This document shows positions 52,193-61,840 of a stretch of 64,000 nt of DNA, piece by piece. The position numbers were made by a program, and so were the translations under genes. Source of the DNA: Acinetobacter sp. SAAs474. GTDB taxonomy: Bacteria > Pseudomonadota > Gammaproteobacteria > Pseudomonadales > Moraxellaceae. A model generated the notes under the pieces. It was not told the DNA's origin. It made no database searches and was given only the letters and a program-made list of their open reading frames with translations. The first letter of the stretch is position 1; every line of letters starts with the position of its first letter. The stretch covers positions 1 to 64,000 of the forward strand of contig NZ_CP127915.1 of assembly GCF_032823475.1 (NCBI RefSeq), given 5' to 3'.

Positions 52193-54831
52193 TAGTTGCA
52201 CTCCACTTGAAGATGGCTAATTGATCGTGTTTGGCTATCTGGAGGCAACTGATAGTCAAATTGACATTGTTCATTGGCCTGCTCTCCCCAACTCGCATGT
52301 AACGTGCCATTTAATGCTAAACCAGCTAAATACACTTGACCTAAATCCCCCACAATTGCACTTTGTCCGTTCCCACCCACGATGCTTACTTTGGCACCAA
52401 ATGGTACAGGCTTGCCATCTGCTTTGAGTAGGGTTAATAAAGCACGAACCCCAATACGCACACTATAATTTGCCAATACAACAGCACCCTGCGTAGGGAC
52501 CACATTCTTTACGGTTTCATCAATCTCAATATGATTTTCTAATGAGGTGGTTTGAATGGCGACTCGATTACGTCGATACGCTGAAGCATAAGGCACAATG
52601 GCATAACCACGTCGATCAGTACGAATTCCTGTGGTATTTTCAATTGCAGCATGTTTGGCCTCAGGCGCTTTAACCAGCACATTGGTACTCCCTAAAGATT
52701 GACCCAAGGTCACACCGTTTCGATGCAGCAATAAGCCACCGCTCAATCCATAATTGAGCCTTCTTTCAGCTGGAGAATAGTAATATCCTACATCCAATCG
52801 ACCATATCGAGTCTGCCAGTTTATACCGACATTACTACTATGATTTTGCTGATGTTGATTAAAACTACGTGATATATTGTAGCTAAGATTATTATTTTTT
52901 AATAAGGTCCCAGTGAGTGCAAGCTGTTGATTGACATTACCTTGACGATCAGATGTCACTGCATAGCTTGCATAAGCGGTATTACCTATTTCAGTATAAG
53001 GTGCAGCAGGGTTCTTTTTCTTAAACAACTTGTCAAGCGGTAAAGAAATACCAAAACTAAAGCCATGATCATTTTCTAGCCATGGACTTTTTGAAAATGA
53101 ATATCCAGCATTATAGCTGGCTATTTTTCCAGACCAGCTTAAGCCCAACTGTATCGATTCCGTAGTTTTATCGGTATTCCAATAAGATTGTCGATTACCT
53201 GATAAATACACTGAGCCCAGCCTACCGATCTGTTGACTGAGTGTGGCTTGGATTCTGCCTTTTTTAGTATGGTTTAAATCATAGCCAGTTAAAAATGAAC
53301 TACTGGATAAATTATTCGAACTTTGATCATTCAAAGCACTATTCATTTTCGTATATGTGCTTTCATCAAAAGTATAAAATCCTTTTGTTGAATAACGATA
53401 ACCCAATAATTGTACATTGGTGCCTAAATTATTGAGTGACTTGGCATAAAGAAAACGTAGCGATTGCCCTCGATGATGACGATCATCTGCAAGTGTACTT
53501 TCGGCATGGGTAACATCTGCAGAAACAGCCCCCCACTGGCCTAAATTCATCCCACCACCCAGCAAAAGTGATTGATAATCTTTGGCAAGCTGGGTCCCAC
53601 CATATAGGGTTAAACCCAAATCACTTTTAAGACCCAAACTTGCTGTTGCCTGGATAAATTTGGGTTGATTTTTATTGATATGACCACTACGAAACTCAGC
53701 TGCAGTCAAGCTATATTTGAATTGTCCCTCACGTTGTAAGATCGGAATGGCAGAATATGGCACCACAAATTGATTGACCTTACCATCTGCTTCTTCTATA
53801 GAAACTTGAATATCACCACTGCTGGCAGTTTGATAAAGATCATTAATCACAAATGGACCAGGTGCTACATTGGCTTGATAAATAATATAACCATTCTGGC
53901 GTAGGATAACTGTGGCATGACTATTAGCAATACCATGAATAGTGGGTGCAAATCCTCGTTGACTTTCTGGTAACATCTCCTCATTAGATTTTAGTTGAAT
54001 ACCTCGGATACCAATACTGTCAAAAACTTCGCCAGATGTATAACTATCTCCTAAAGTTAGAGTACTCTTTAATGTATTTAAGCCTCTTTGCGCATACGTA
54101 CTAATATTATTCCAATCAGCTACATTGGTATCGCCATTCTGATTGGAAACAAAGCTGGATTCATTACGAATACGCCATGCTCCGATATTGAAGCCACTAT
54201 TTAAGCGTGCATAATAGTTATTGGATTTGAGGCTGTTATTATTCAGATAATTTTCGCTATGACTTCCCGTAAAATTATAATCCAGTAAAAATGCTGAAAT
54301 ACCCTCATCCCATTGTTCTTGGGGTACATAGCCACGTGCTGTATGTATTAACGCAGCTTGAGGAATACTAAAATATAATCGTTGCTGTTCAAAATCAAAA
54401 CGTACACTGGCTTCTGGAATTATTTTAGGTAAATTTAAACACTCAGAGGAATATACTTCATTTAAAATGGGAATTACTTTGCTATTTAAATTAAACGCCT
54501 CTAATTTTTCTTTGGTTAAACATGGCTCTAATCCAGTATCATCTGCATTAGCATTGACTTCACTGTCATTTTTTACTTTTTGTGAAAAGGCCATAGATTG
54601 TGTGGTTAAATATTCATTATTTAAATAAATATCGACCTTATAAATTCCTTCTGGCTGAGCATTACCCTGTGCAAACTGGCTAAGATTCGCAACGCTAGCA
54701 ATATCTGATGAAATAAATGCAGGATTGAAAGTTTCCTCTGCATAAACAGATGTGTATTTAAAAAATATTGCGCATCCTATCGTAAATGCTAGATAATTTT
54801 CATATTTTTTTTGATCATAGCATCGAGTCAT
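52192..54831 (-). CDS. Outer-membrane fimbrial usher
   Basis: Beta-barrel secretion pore that assembles chaperone-delivered subunits. It has a signal peptide (about 10-32), the N-terminal chaperone-binding domain (FNPAFISSDIASVANLSQFAQGNAQPEGIYKVDIYLN), a 24-strand barrel with plug (GFAPTIHGIANSHATVILRQNGYIIYQANVAPGPFVINDL) and the two C-terminal Ig-like domains (KPVPFGAKVSIVGGNGQSAIVGDLGQVYLAGL). The ATG at 54831 gives 879 residues. A TTG at 54846 is in frame but unlikely. It lies between the chaperone (17 bp) and the adhesin (1-bp overlap). Confidence 0.95.
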   Translation of the reverse strand: MTRCYDQKKYENYLAFTIGCAIFFKYTSVYAEETFNPAFISSDIASVANLSQFAQGNAQPEGIYKVDIYLNNEYLTTQSMAFSQKVKNDSEVNANADDTGLEPCLTKEKLEAFNLNSKVIPILNEVYSSECLNLPKIIPEASVRFDFEQQRLYFSIPQAALIHTARGYVPQEQWDEGISAFLLDYNFTGSHSENYLNNNSLKSNNYYARLNSGFNIGAWRIRNESSFVSNQNGDTNVADWNNISTYAQRGLNTLKSTLTLGDSYTSGEVFDSIGIRGIQLKSNEEMLPESQRGFAPTIHGIANSHATVILRQNGYIIYQANVAPGPFVINDLYQTASSGDIQVSIEEADGKVNQFVVPYSAIPILQREGQFKYSLTAAEFRSGHINKNQPKFIQATASLGLKSDLGLTLYGGTQLAKDYQSLLLGGGMNLGQWGAVSADVTHAESTLADDRHHRGQSLRFLYAKSLNNLGTNVQLLGYRYSTKGFYTFDESTYTKMNSALNDQSSNNLSSSSFLTGYDLNHTKKGRIQATLSQQIGRLGSVYLSGNRQSYWNTDKTTESIQLGLSWSGKIASYNAGYSFSKSPWLENDHGFSFGISLPLDKLFKKKNPAAPYTEIGNTAYASYAVTSDRQGNVNQQLALTGTLLKNNNLSYNISRSFNQHQQNHSSNVGINWQTRYGRLDVGYYYSPAERRLNYGLSGGLLLHRNGVTLGQSLGSTNVLVKAPEAKHAAIENTTGIRTDRRGYAIVPYASAYRRNRVAIQTTSLENHIEIDETVKNVVPTQGAVVLANYSVRIGVRALLTLLKADGKPVPFGAKVSIVGGNGQSAIVGDLGQVYLAGLALNGTLHASWGEQANEQCQFDYQLPPDSQTRSISHLQVECN

Positions 54832-54848
54832 ATTATTAATTCTCAATT

Positions 54849-55544
54849 TTATTGAATAATCACAGTTGCTAAAGGTGTTCTTGCACCATAATCATTAATA
54901 GTCTGGTAACTAATATGCTCTGCCATATAAGGAACAGCCAATAACACTTGGTCTTTTGGTGGAACCATAATCGAAGAAAGTTCTTTTTCTCGTATTTTTA
55001 AATTAACTAAGGTTATAAAATAGGGTGAATTATTTTCAACGATTACATGATGATCATCTTGTTTTTTAAATATGAGCTGCTGAGCTGCATCATCATAAGA
55101 AACGGCTAAGTTCGCTGGTCGGACAAACAGTTTAATACGGGAAAGAATTGCGATTTGCAATACATTGATATCCTGTATTTTACTGTAATCGATACTCGGT
55201 ATAGACTTACTATTCAACCAATACAGTGTTTCTCTATCTTGAGGTAAATCTTGACCAACATAGGTAATACGTAATGTATTTTCACTGTTAGGTTTAATGA
55301 CAAATAATGGTGGTGTAACCACAAAATCTGATGATTTCTTTCCATCACCACTCTCAACCCATGATTGAATCAAAAATTTATTTTCTGTATCGCTATTGGT
55401 GATCTGTAATGCAGTTTCACGTGCATCCATGGCATAAATTATCCGTGTTGCACCTAATGCAACACCACCTGCATTTACTGTGCTTACTATAGCGATAAAA
55501 ATCAGTAAAAAAATATAAATTAAATTTTTATAATTTTTTTTCAT
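54849..55544 (-). CDS. Periplasmic pilus-assembly chaperone
   Basis: FimC/PapD-family chaperone that completes the Ig fold of subunits and hands them to the usher. The 231-residue protein has a signal peptide (about 1-25), GVALGATRIIYAMDARETALQITN with the conserved subunit-anchoring Arg, FVVTPPLFVIKPNSENTLRITYVG, and LPQDRETLYWLNSKSIP, the chaperone signature. The second domain ends at the normal length. It is the second gene, 548 bp after the major subunit. Confidence 0.95.
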   Translation of the reverse strand: MKKNYKNLIYIFLLIFIAIVSTVNAGGVALGATRIIYAMDARETALQITNSDTENKFLIQSWVESGDGKKSSDFVVTPPLFVIKPNSENTLRITYVGQDLPQDRETLYWLNSKSIPSIDYSKIQDINVLQIAILSRIKLFVRPANLAVSYDDAAQQLIFKKQDDHHVIVENNSPYFITLVNLKIREKELSSIMVPPKDQVLLAVPYMAEHISYQTINDYGARTPLATVIIQ

Positions 55545-56092
55545 TATTCAATAAATCCTTAAGTGAATAATTTAATATAAAATTTTCACCAATAAAAATT
55601 AAATAAAAGAGACCTATAATCACTAAATTCACTATCTCTTATATAAACAATTAGTCAAATTAAAATTAAATTTCTTATATTAAAGTTAAATAAAAATTTG
55701 ATATCTGCAAAATATTTTATAAATATAAAAAACCAGCTTATAGATAATAATTTTTATTCAAAAAATTAAAATTTTATATTTTATTTTAATCACAATCAGA
55801 TTAACAACTTATTCTCCCTCTTATCAGAGGTATAAATTAAATCAACACTTATAGATATTTTTCGAATAGCGCTTAAGTAAATATAAAATATTATTTTTAT
55901 AATATAACTAGATCTCATCTTAGAGTTACAATGCCCTAAAATTAAATATTTTAATATCTATGTCTTAATTTTCTTAAAATTTATCCTAAAAATTCAATCT
56001 AGCTATATAATCATTACTTCATATAAAAATAATTAATACACTACATATTTAATCAAAAACATGCAGTGTATCAATAAAATCAGCGCTAGAAT
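55545..56092 (-). other. 548-bp AT-rich spacer with a stem-loop after fimA
   Basis: No gene is seen between the major subunit and the chaperone. At 56036-56071, ATACACTACAT and ATGCAGTGTAT form an 11-bp stem with one mismatch and a 14-nt loop, followed on the minus strand by TTAATTATTTTT. Such a hairpin would stabilise or partly terminate the major-subunit mRNA, raising its yield over the assembly genes. A separate promoter for the chaperone is possible in the rest, which is about 80% A+T. Confidence 0.5.
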
Positions 56093-56647
56093 CTACTGAT
56101 AATTAATAGTAAATGTAGCATTTCCATCTGCTTTACCTGCTGTGACAGATGCTGCTGTAGACTTATAATTGGCAGTAAATAATAACGTATTTACCCCTTT
56201 AGTTAAGGTATGTGGTGTCGAATAGGTTGTACCATCTGGAGGTAATACCTTGAAATTTCTATCTTTAATTTCAATACCAACACCCTTTGCTACAGTTGTA
56301 TTACTTCCACTGGAAGAAACAACTAAAAGCGTTGAATCGGTCAAATCTTGTTGTCCGTTAAATGCAACTGAAGCAGATGATGATACGGCTGGATCACACT
56401 CATTTAAAACAATATTAAATGGAATTGGTGTTGTTGTAACACCCGCAGCAGTAAAAGTGGCTGTACGATATTGTCCCAATTTAACCGTTTGATTTTCAGA
56501 ATTTACAGAAACTGCACAAGCTGCATCAATAATGTCACCCGTAAAGTGAATTGTACCACCGTTAACAACAACACTTGCTGCATTTACAGCTGTACAACCA
56601 AATACTGTCATCATTAAAATAACCAGAGAGATATTTTGTTTTTTCAT
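56093..56647 (-). CDS. Major fimbrial subunit (type 1-like)
   Basis: Main structural pilin of the chaperone-usher fimbria. The 184-residue protein has a signal peptide (about 1-23, cleaved after VNA), an N-terminal donor strand (ASVVVNGGTIHFTGDIIDAACAVS), two cysteines near positions 44 and 84 for the disulphide, KLGQYRTATFTAAG and the C-terminal NATFTINYQ. It is the first gene of the locus, and its 5' side has 1052 bp without genes, where the main promoter should lie. Confidence 0.93.
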   Translation of the reverse strand: MKKQNISLVILMMTVFGCTAVNAASVVVNGGTIHFTGDIIDAACAVSVNSENQTVKLGQYRTATFTAAGVTTTPIPFNIVLNECDPAVSSSASVAFNGQQDLTDSTLLVVSSSGSNTTVAKGVGIEIKDRNFKVLPPDGTTYSTPHTLTKGVNTLLFTANYKSTAASVTAGKADGNATFTINYQ

Positions 56648-57280
56648 TTTAAACTACCTAAAGTTTTATATTATTTAATCTAAATTCTGCTTAAGAAAAT
56701 ATAAACTTTTATTTTCATAATGATCCATTTTTAAGTAAAACAGCATCAATATTTTTATTTTATAACACTAAAAATTAATGACGATTTTTCTCTTACTTTA
56801 TAGATTTAAAGAAAAAATCTTATGCAAAATTCAGATCGTTTATTTAATAATAATTAATATCAATAGATACCTATTATATTAATAAAATAATAACCAATTT
56901 AATTTTTTATTATTAAAAACAAATCATACTTAATAAATTAATAATAGTCTAGATAAATTTAAAAAATATTACGTAGTACAATGATATTTTTTTCAAAAAA
57001 AAATTTAACAATGTTTATTCAATCACATTATTAAATATAAAAATAAAAAATTATTTTCTCTATTAAGTTACACTCACACTACCAATTCATTATTCAACAC
57101 TTTTATTAGAATTTTTATAACGTGATTAAAAAATCATATCCAATATAAAACCCAAAATAAATAATAATATTTATTTTAAATACAACAAAAATATCCAATA
57201 TAAATAAAAGTGAGATCAAATTAACCTAAATCATAAATATTTTTTTATTTAAGATGCTAAGTGATCAAATAACAATAATT
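56648..57280. other. AT-rich region upstream of the major fimbrial gene, no gene seen
   Basis: More than 600 bp of strongly A+T-rich sequence with poly-A and poly-T tracts, the kind that H-NS-like silencers bind. It has no open frame of note and no clear inverted repeats flanking a promoter, so there is no evidence for a fim-type phase switch. The main fimbrial promoter is presumably in the last ~150 bp before 56647, but no hexamers stand out. Confidence 0.4.
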
Positions 57281-57551
57281 TTTAAGTTTCGTTCAATCTA
57301 TTTTGTTAAAGGATTTACTGTATATAACTGAGTCTTAAGTAACAGCTCGTAGCATTTGACGATATCAATTGCATGCTTTTGATGTGCCTTTGCTGTGGTT
57401 AGTAATATCGTATGCTTAAAAGTTTATCTGTTATTGTAAAGTAGTTGGAACTCAAATCATTTACATAATTCCAGACAAAATTAATCTTGGATGCCTATGG
57501 ATTTAGCATCTGATAATATTGGTCTTTGAGATGAAGCTTAAAGTCTTTCAT
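57281..57551 (-). pseudogene. Decayed IS605-type OrfB/TnpB N-terminal fragment
   Basis: Reading the minus strand from the ATG at 57551 gives MKDFKLHLKDQYYQMLNP, a stop, then ASKINFVWNYVNDLSSNYF and, after a shift of one base, YDITNHSKGTSKACN, further stops and YSKSFNKI. This is the order of the N-terminal part of TnpB/OrfB proteins (MKTFKLRLKDKH..., VNFVWNYCN, LSAYDL..., KG..K, and RKSFKK). It has at least three stops and one frameshift and ends before the catalytic domain. It marks an old insertion between the fimbrial locus and the HAD gene. Assignment is by eye. Confidence 0.65.
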
Positions 57552-57699
57552 CGTTCAATATAAATTAAAAATGTGTATAGTCTTGATATACAACACTATG
57601 CGTCATGCTTTGTGGTATGGCCTTAAGCCATTCATTGATCTTCTTCACTAAAGAGAATATTTTACGCTCACGATGATGAATATCCGTACATCAACAGTA

Positions 57700-58344
57700 T
57701 TATAAATATTGCAATAAATCGGCAAATGTTGCGATTCGAACTTTAGCCTGTGCCTGATCCAGTTCTATAGCATTGCCGTAACCATATTCAACGGCAATCA
57801 CTTGCAACCCATTTTCACGTGCACCAATCACATCATATTGACGATCACCAACCATCAGTGACTCTGCTGGTTTTAAATTTTCTTGCTGCAAAATATAGGC
57901 AATTAGCTCACTTTTATTGGTCCGTTCACCAGATAACTCACTGCCATAAATCCCATTAAAATATGCTGTTAAAGCAAAATGTTGCAAAATTTGCTTGGCA
58001 TAAATCGTCGGCTTTGCAGTCGCTAAAAAAATGTGATACGACTTATTTTTTAATGCGTGTAGCGTTGTAATCACATCAGGATAAAGTTGATTTTCAAATA
58101 AACCCGTGACAGAAAAACGCTCCCGATAAGCGAGTAATGCCTGCTCAGCCAAATCATCATGTAATTCAACATTTAAAATTTTAGCTAGAGATGCCTTTAA
58201 AGGAGGACCAATAATCCAATCTAAATCTGTATCTGCTGTAATAGGATGACCCACCTTCTGTAAAGCATAACGCACTGAAGCTGTAATCCCCACATAAGGA
58301 TCAGTTAAAGTACCATCTAAATCTAGTAATATATTTTTAATCAC
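57700..58344 (-). CDS. HAD-superfamily phosphatase (Gph-like)
   Basis: A 214-residue HAD-IA hydrolase with motif I DLDGTLTD (nucleophile Asp8 and acid Asp10), motif II threonine/serine in FLATAKPT, motif III lysine in ERTNKSELIAYIL and motif IV GDRQYDVIGARENG. The cap domain is the short helical C1 type found in phosphoglycolate phosphatase and 5'-nucleotidase YjjG relatives. The substrate cannot be told apart by sequence. It is divergent from thiD. Confidence 0.85.
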   Translation of the reverse strand: MIKNILLDLDGTLTDPYVGITASVRYALQKVGHPITADTDLDWIIGPPLKASLAKILNVELHDDLAEQALLAYRERFSVTGLFENQLYPDVITTLHALKNKSYHIFLATAKPTIYAKQILQHFALTAYFNGIYGSELSGERTNKSELIAYILQQENLKPAESLMVGDRQYDVIGARENGLQVIAVEYGYGNAIELDQAQAKVRIATFADLLQYL

Positions 58345-58434
58345 AAAGCGACTCTTTTTAATGCCAAAATAAATAAAAAAAAGACTATCGAGACTTTCGT
58401 CATTTTTTCCTATACTAAGCCTATTTTAAATTAA

Positions 58435-59214
<780 letters not shown>

Positions 59215-59242
59215 ATATATTAAAAATTCAGTAAGATTAAAG

Positions 59243-59283
59243 AAGATCCGCGTATGTTTAATAATTAAACATACGCGGATCTT
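59243..59283. repeat. 41-bp near-perfect palindrome after thiD
   Basis: An 18-bp arm (59243-59260) is repeated in exact complement at 59266-59283, and the innermost A/T pair extends it to 19 bp with a 3-nt turn. It lies 28 bp past the thiD stop. No T tract follows in either direction, so it is unlike the other terminators in the window, although a very stable stem could still end or protect the thiD mRNA. Confidence 0.85.
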
Positions 59284-59443
59284 ATCACGAATGTCATATA
59301 CTCGTTACGTTGTTAGCTCACCTTTACGATACCAATAAAAAACGAACAGAACTTATGATTTGATAAAGCAATATTTCCTGTTCTTGATGCGTAGAAAACC
59401 AAACTTGTTGAGATATGTTCATTAAACTATTGTTTATAAAAAA

Positions 59444-59938
59444 TTAGATCTGATTAGCTTGCTGTTCCAGTGCTAATAAACATTGTTTATTATCCAATCC
59501 TCCTGCAAACCCCACCAGCCGACCATCCACGCCAACAACTCTATGACATGGTGCAATAATCGAAATTGGATTTCGACTATTGGCTGCACCGACTGCCCGA
59601 ACTGCTTTAACATTACCGATTTGTTCCGCAATTGCTTTATAACTTCGTGTTTCACCAAAAGGAATCATCAACAATGCTTGCCAAACTTTTTTTTGAAATT
59701 CTGTACCATGAAATTCTAGAGGTAAATCAAATACCTGACGTTGAGCATTAAAATATTCATTTAATTGTTGCTGTGTTTTAAGCAAAATAGGATGGGATGT
59801 ATCAAGTTGTAAGTTATGTAATGGCACACGTTTAGGCTGCTCATTTTGCCACAGTACAGCCAGTAATGCTTGTTCATGGGCAACCAACTTCAATCGTCCA
59901 ACTGGAGAGTCCATCTCCAAATAGGCATATGTCATCAA
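59444..59938 (-). CDS. ogt: Methylated-DNA-protein-cysteine methyltransferase
   Basis: Removes O6-alkyl groups from guanine by irreversible transfer to its own cysteine. The 164-residue protein has an N-terminal ribonuclease-H-like domain and the DNA-binding domain with GTEFQKKVWQALLMIPFGETRSYKAIAE, AVRAVGAANSRNPISI and the active site IAPCHRVVGVDG. It has no AdaA domain, so it is the constitutive Ogt type. It lies 28 bp after gdx on the same strand, so it could share its transcript. Confidence 0.95.
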   Translation of the reverse strand: MMTYAYLEMDSPVGRLKLVAHEQALLAVLWQNEQPKRVPLHNLQLDTSHPILLKTQQQLNEYFNAQRQVFDLPLEFHGTEFQKKVWQALLMIPFGETRSYKAIAEQIGNVKAVRAVGAANSRNPISIIAPCHRVVGVDGRLVGFAGGLDNKQCLLALEQQANQI

Positions 59939-59966
59939 ACCCTCCAGAATTTTTTCTCTATTGCAT

Positions 59967-60281
59967 TTATGCAGCCAATTTCATTAAAACCAAACCTGAA
60001 ATAATTAATACTGCTGCCAACATTCGCATCGCACTTGCTGGTTCACCCAGTACAAAGATCCCGACCAAAAATGATCCAATTGCACCAATACCCGTCCACA
60101 CCGTATATGCTGTACCTAGAGGTAGCGATTTCATGGCATAGGCCAATAATGCAAAACTCAGCAACATAAAAATAATGGTAATTATACTTGGGCCAAGCTT
60201 ACTAAAGCCTTCCGACAGCTTCATGCTATAGGCCCAAACAATTTCAAATATACCTGCAAAAATCAAAACGATCCAAGCCAT
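59967..60281 (-). CDS. gdx: Guanidinium exporter (SMR family, Gdx/SugE)
   Basis: Small four-helix antiporter working as a dual-topology dimer. Members of the SugE/Gdx branch export guanidinium in exchange for protons. The 104-residue protein begins MAWIVLIFAGIFEIVWAYSMKLSEGF with the essential Glu13, and has SLPLGTAYTVWTGIGAIGSF, typical of Gdx rather than EmrE, and VLGEPASAMRML. Its leader carries a guanidine-II riboswitch (60290-60400), strong independent support for the guanidinium role. AGGAG lies 10 bp before the ATG. Confidence 0.93.
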   Translation of the reverse strand: MAWIVLIFAGIFEIVWAYSMKLSEGFSKLGPSIITIIFMLLSFALLAYAMKSLPLGTAYTVWTGIGAIGSFLVGIFVLGEPASAMRMLAAVLIISGLVLMKLAA

Positions 60282-60289
60282 TAAATTCT

Positions 60290-60400
60290 TTCTCCTTGAT
60301 CAGGTCGTCCTGACTAATGTTCTGAATACATGGCTCAAAGTAGCTGTAGCAATGCGACATACAAAACAAGATTTGTTTTGTTCAGGGTGGTCGTCCACCA
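60290..60400 (-). promoter_or_regulatory. Guanidine-II (mini-ykkC) riboswitch
   Basis: On the minus strand two small hairpins each carry an ACGA loop: GGTGG-ACGA-CCACC (60399-60386) and TCAGG-ACGA-CCTGA (60313-60300). The second ends 4 nt before the AAGGAG Shine-Dalgarno of the exporter gene. Paired hairpins with ACGR loops before a ribosome site are the definition of the mini-ykkC motif, whose loops bind guanidine and kiss, exposing the ribosome site. The 72-nt linker is longer than usual and contains its own perfect 9-bp hairpin, ACAAAACAA/TTGTTTTGT (60361-60381). Confidence 0.88.
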
Positions 60401-60416
60401 TTAAAATAATCATTAA

Positions 60417-60445
60417 AGTATAATATATGTCATACAACTGACCAA
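60417..60445 (-). promoter_or_regulatory. Promoter of the riboswitch-gdx transcript
   Basis: On the minus strand TTGGTC (60445-60440) and TATACT (60422-60417) are separated by exactly 17 bp. Transcription would begin around 60410, about 11 nt before the first riboswitch hairpin. Confidence 0.65.
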
Positions 60446-60447
60446 AC

Positions 60448-60473
60448 CCATACCTCAAAGTGAATAGGTATGG
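60448..60473 (-). terminator. Stem-loop after the RraB-like gene
   Basis: CCATACCT (60448-60455) pairs exactly with AGGTATGG (60466-60473), loop 10 nt. It lies about 50 bp past the RraB-like stop and just upstream of the gdx promoter. The T tract is weak (GGGTTTGG). Confidence 0.4.
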
Positions 60474-60523
60474 ATCATGATTTAGCGCAAAAATGACATC
60501 TCTTTATCATCAATTATGATGTT

Positions 60524-60883
60524 TTAATCTTCTTCGTCTTCATCATAAACATAGGCCATACATCCCCAGCCATCATATTCAGCATCATATTGATCAGCAA
60601 TATCAGTTAACCATTGTTCGACAGCAACGATATCTGCATAAATAGGTTCCATATAGAGATAAATGGTAATAAACCAAATATCACTCTCATCATCTTGACT
60701 CAAGGTTATTTTTTGATCTTGATGCAATAAATGTAATGCACAGCGCTCTGCAGATTGCTGATGCTGAACGGCCAATGAATACTCAATTTCATGCGCTTCA
60801 CTCAGATCATCACCATCTTGATACATCTGCCAAAGTACATCACCATTGTCATCGTGTGGAAATTGCTGGTCATCACGTATCAT
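60524..60883 (-). CDS. RraB-like ribonuclease E regulator family protein
   Basis: A 119-residue, very acidic protein. DNGDVLWQMYQDGDDLSEAHEIEYSL at the start and WGCMAYVYDEDEED at the end match the RraB family (FPDDDTGNALRRMAEHGNDLSKPREIDF is the E. coli-like pattern, by memory). RraB binds the RNase E scaffold and alters its substrate choice. The protein is too divergent for a firm function. It lies 71 bp after rluA on the same strand. Confidence 0.75.
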   Translation of the reverse strand: MIRDDQQFPHDDNGDVLWQMYQDGDDLSEAHEIEYSLAVQHQQSAERCALHLLHQDQKITLSQDDESDIWFITIYLYMEPIYADIVAVEQWLTDIADQYDAEYDGWGCMAYVYDEDEED

Positions 60884-60954
60884 TATCTTTCCTTATTGTA
60901 TTATTTATTTGGCTCCTGCTAGATTAACGTAAAATCAATTTGATTGAAAGCCAG

Positions 60955-61620
60955 CTAAAAAGGCACATGCGCATGAATATTAACTTCAATCGCTTGCAAA
61001 GGATGCGTAAAAATTAAATCACTAGCATGCAAAGCCATTCGATTTAAATGTCCATGTTTTGGCTCAGGATGATAAATCTGATCGCCGAGAATCGGATGAC
61101 CAATATGCAGCATATGAACGCGCAATTGATGTGAACGCCCCGTAATCGGCGTCAATCTCACTCGAGTAAAATTACGTTGTACATCATAATCTAATGCTTG
61201 ATATAGGGTCTTGGCAGTTTTACCTATGTTGTAATCCACCATTTGGCGTGGCCTATTTTCCCAATCTGCAATGAGCGGAACATCGACCTCCCCTGTATCC
61301 TGTAACTGACCTTGAATTAAAGCAATATAGTTTTTCTGTACACCGCGTGCTTGAAACATTTTGCTAACTGCAACTTCCGCATCACGATGCTTAGCAAACA
61401 TCAATAAACCAGAGGTTGCCATATCTAGACGATGTGTCACTTTAGCCAATGGAAAATCCTGTAAAATACGCAGATAGGCACTGTCCTGATGTTCCGGTAA
61501 TCGCCCTGGAACAGATAATAATCCTGCTGGTTTTTCAATAACAACCAAATCATCATCTTCATAAACAATCGACAATCGACCTTGTGGCGGCATATAAATA
61601 AAATCAGGATCTAAAGGCAT
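60955..61620 (-). CDS. rluA: RluA-family RNA pseudouridine synthase
   Basis: Converts uridine to pseudouridine in 23S rRNA and some tRNAs. The 221-residue protein has the motif I LVVIEKPAGLLSVPG, the catalytic motif HRLDMATSGLLMFAK (Asp in HRLD), and LTPITGRSHQLRVHMLHIGHPILGDQIY. It lacks an S4 domain, as RluA does, and the length equals RluA (219). Its exact target U746/U32 versus a paralogue's cannot be fixed by reading. It is followed by the RraB-like gene. Confidence 0.9.
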   Translation of the reverse strand: MPLDPDFIYMPPQGRLSIVYEDDDLVVIEKPAGLLSVPGRLPEHQDSAYLRILQDFPLAKVTHRLDMATSGLLMFAKHRDAEVAVSKMFQARGVQKNYIALIQGQLQDTGEVDVPLIADWENRPRQMVDYNIGKTAKTLYQALDYDVQRNFTRVRLTPITGRSHQLRVHMLHIGHPILGDQIYHPEPKHGHLNRMALHASDLIFTHPLQAIEVNIHAHVPF

Positions 61621-61840
61621 ACAGACACAATTTTAATAAAAATGGCAAAATATCAAGCTGCTGAATGACTGTCAAACAGAATTAAAACGAGAATTGAGAA
61701 TCATTAGGGAAATAAAGAATAGCGGTGAAACAAGATAATTGTTTTTAATTGTTATTGAATCGTAATAAGGGGGGATATAGGGAAAAACATTGTATCTGTT
61801 TACTTCAACAACCATAACTTGGTAAGTGATGATTTTTTGC

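Noticed and set aside
56648..57280. Possible invertible promoter (fim switch) upstream of the major pilin
   Set aside because: No pair of matching inverted repeats was found and no recombinase gene is nearby.
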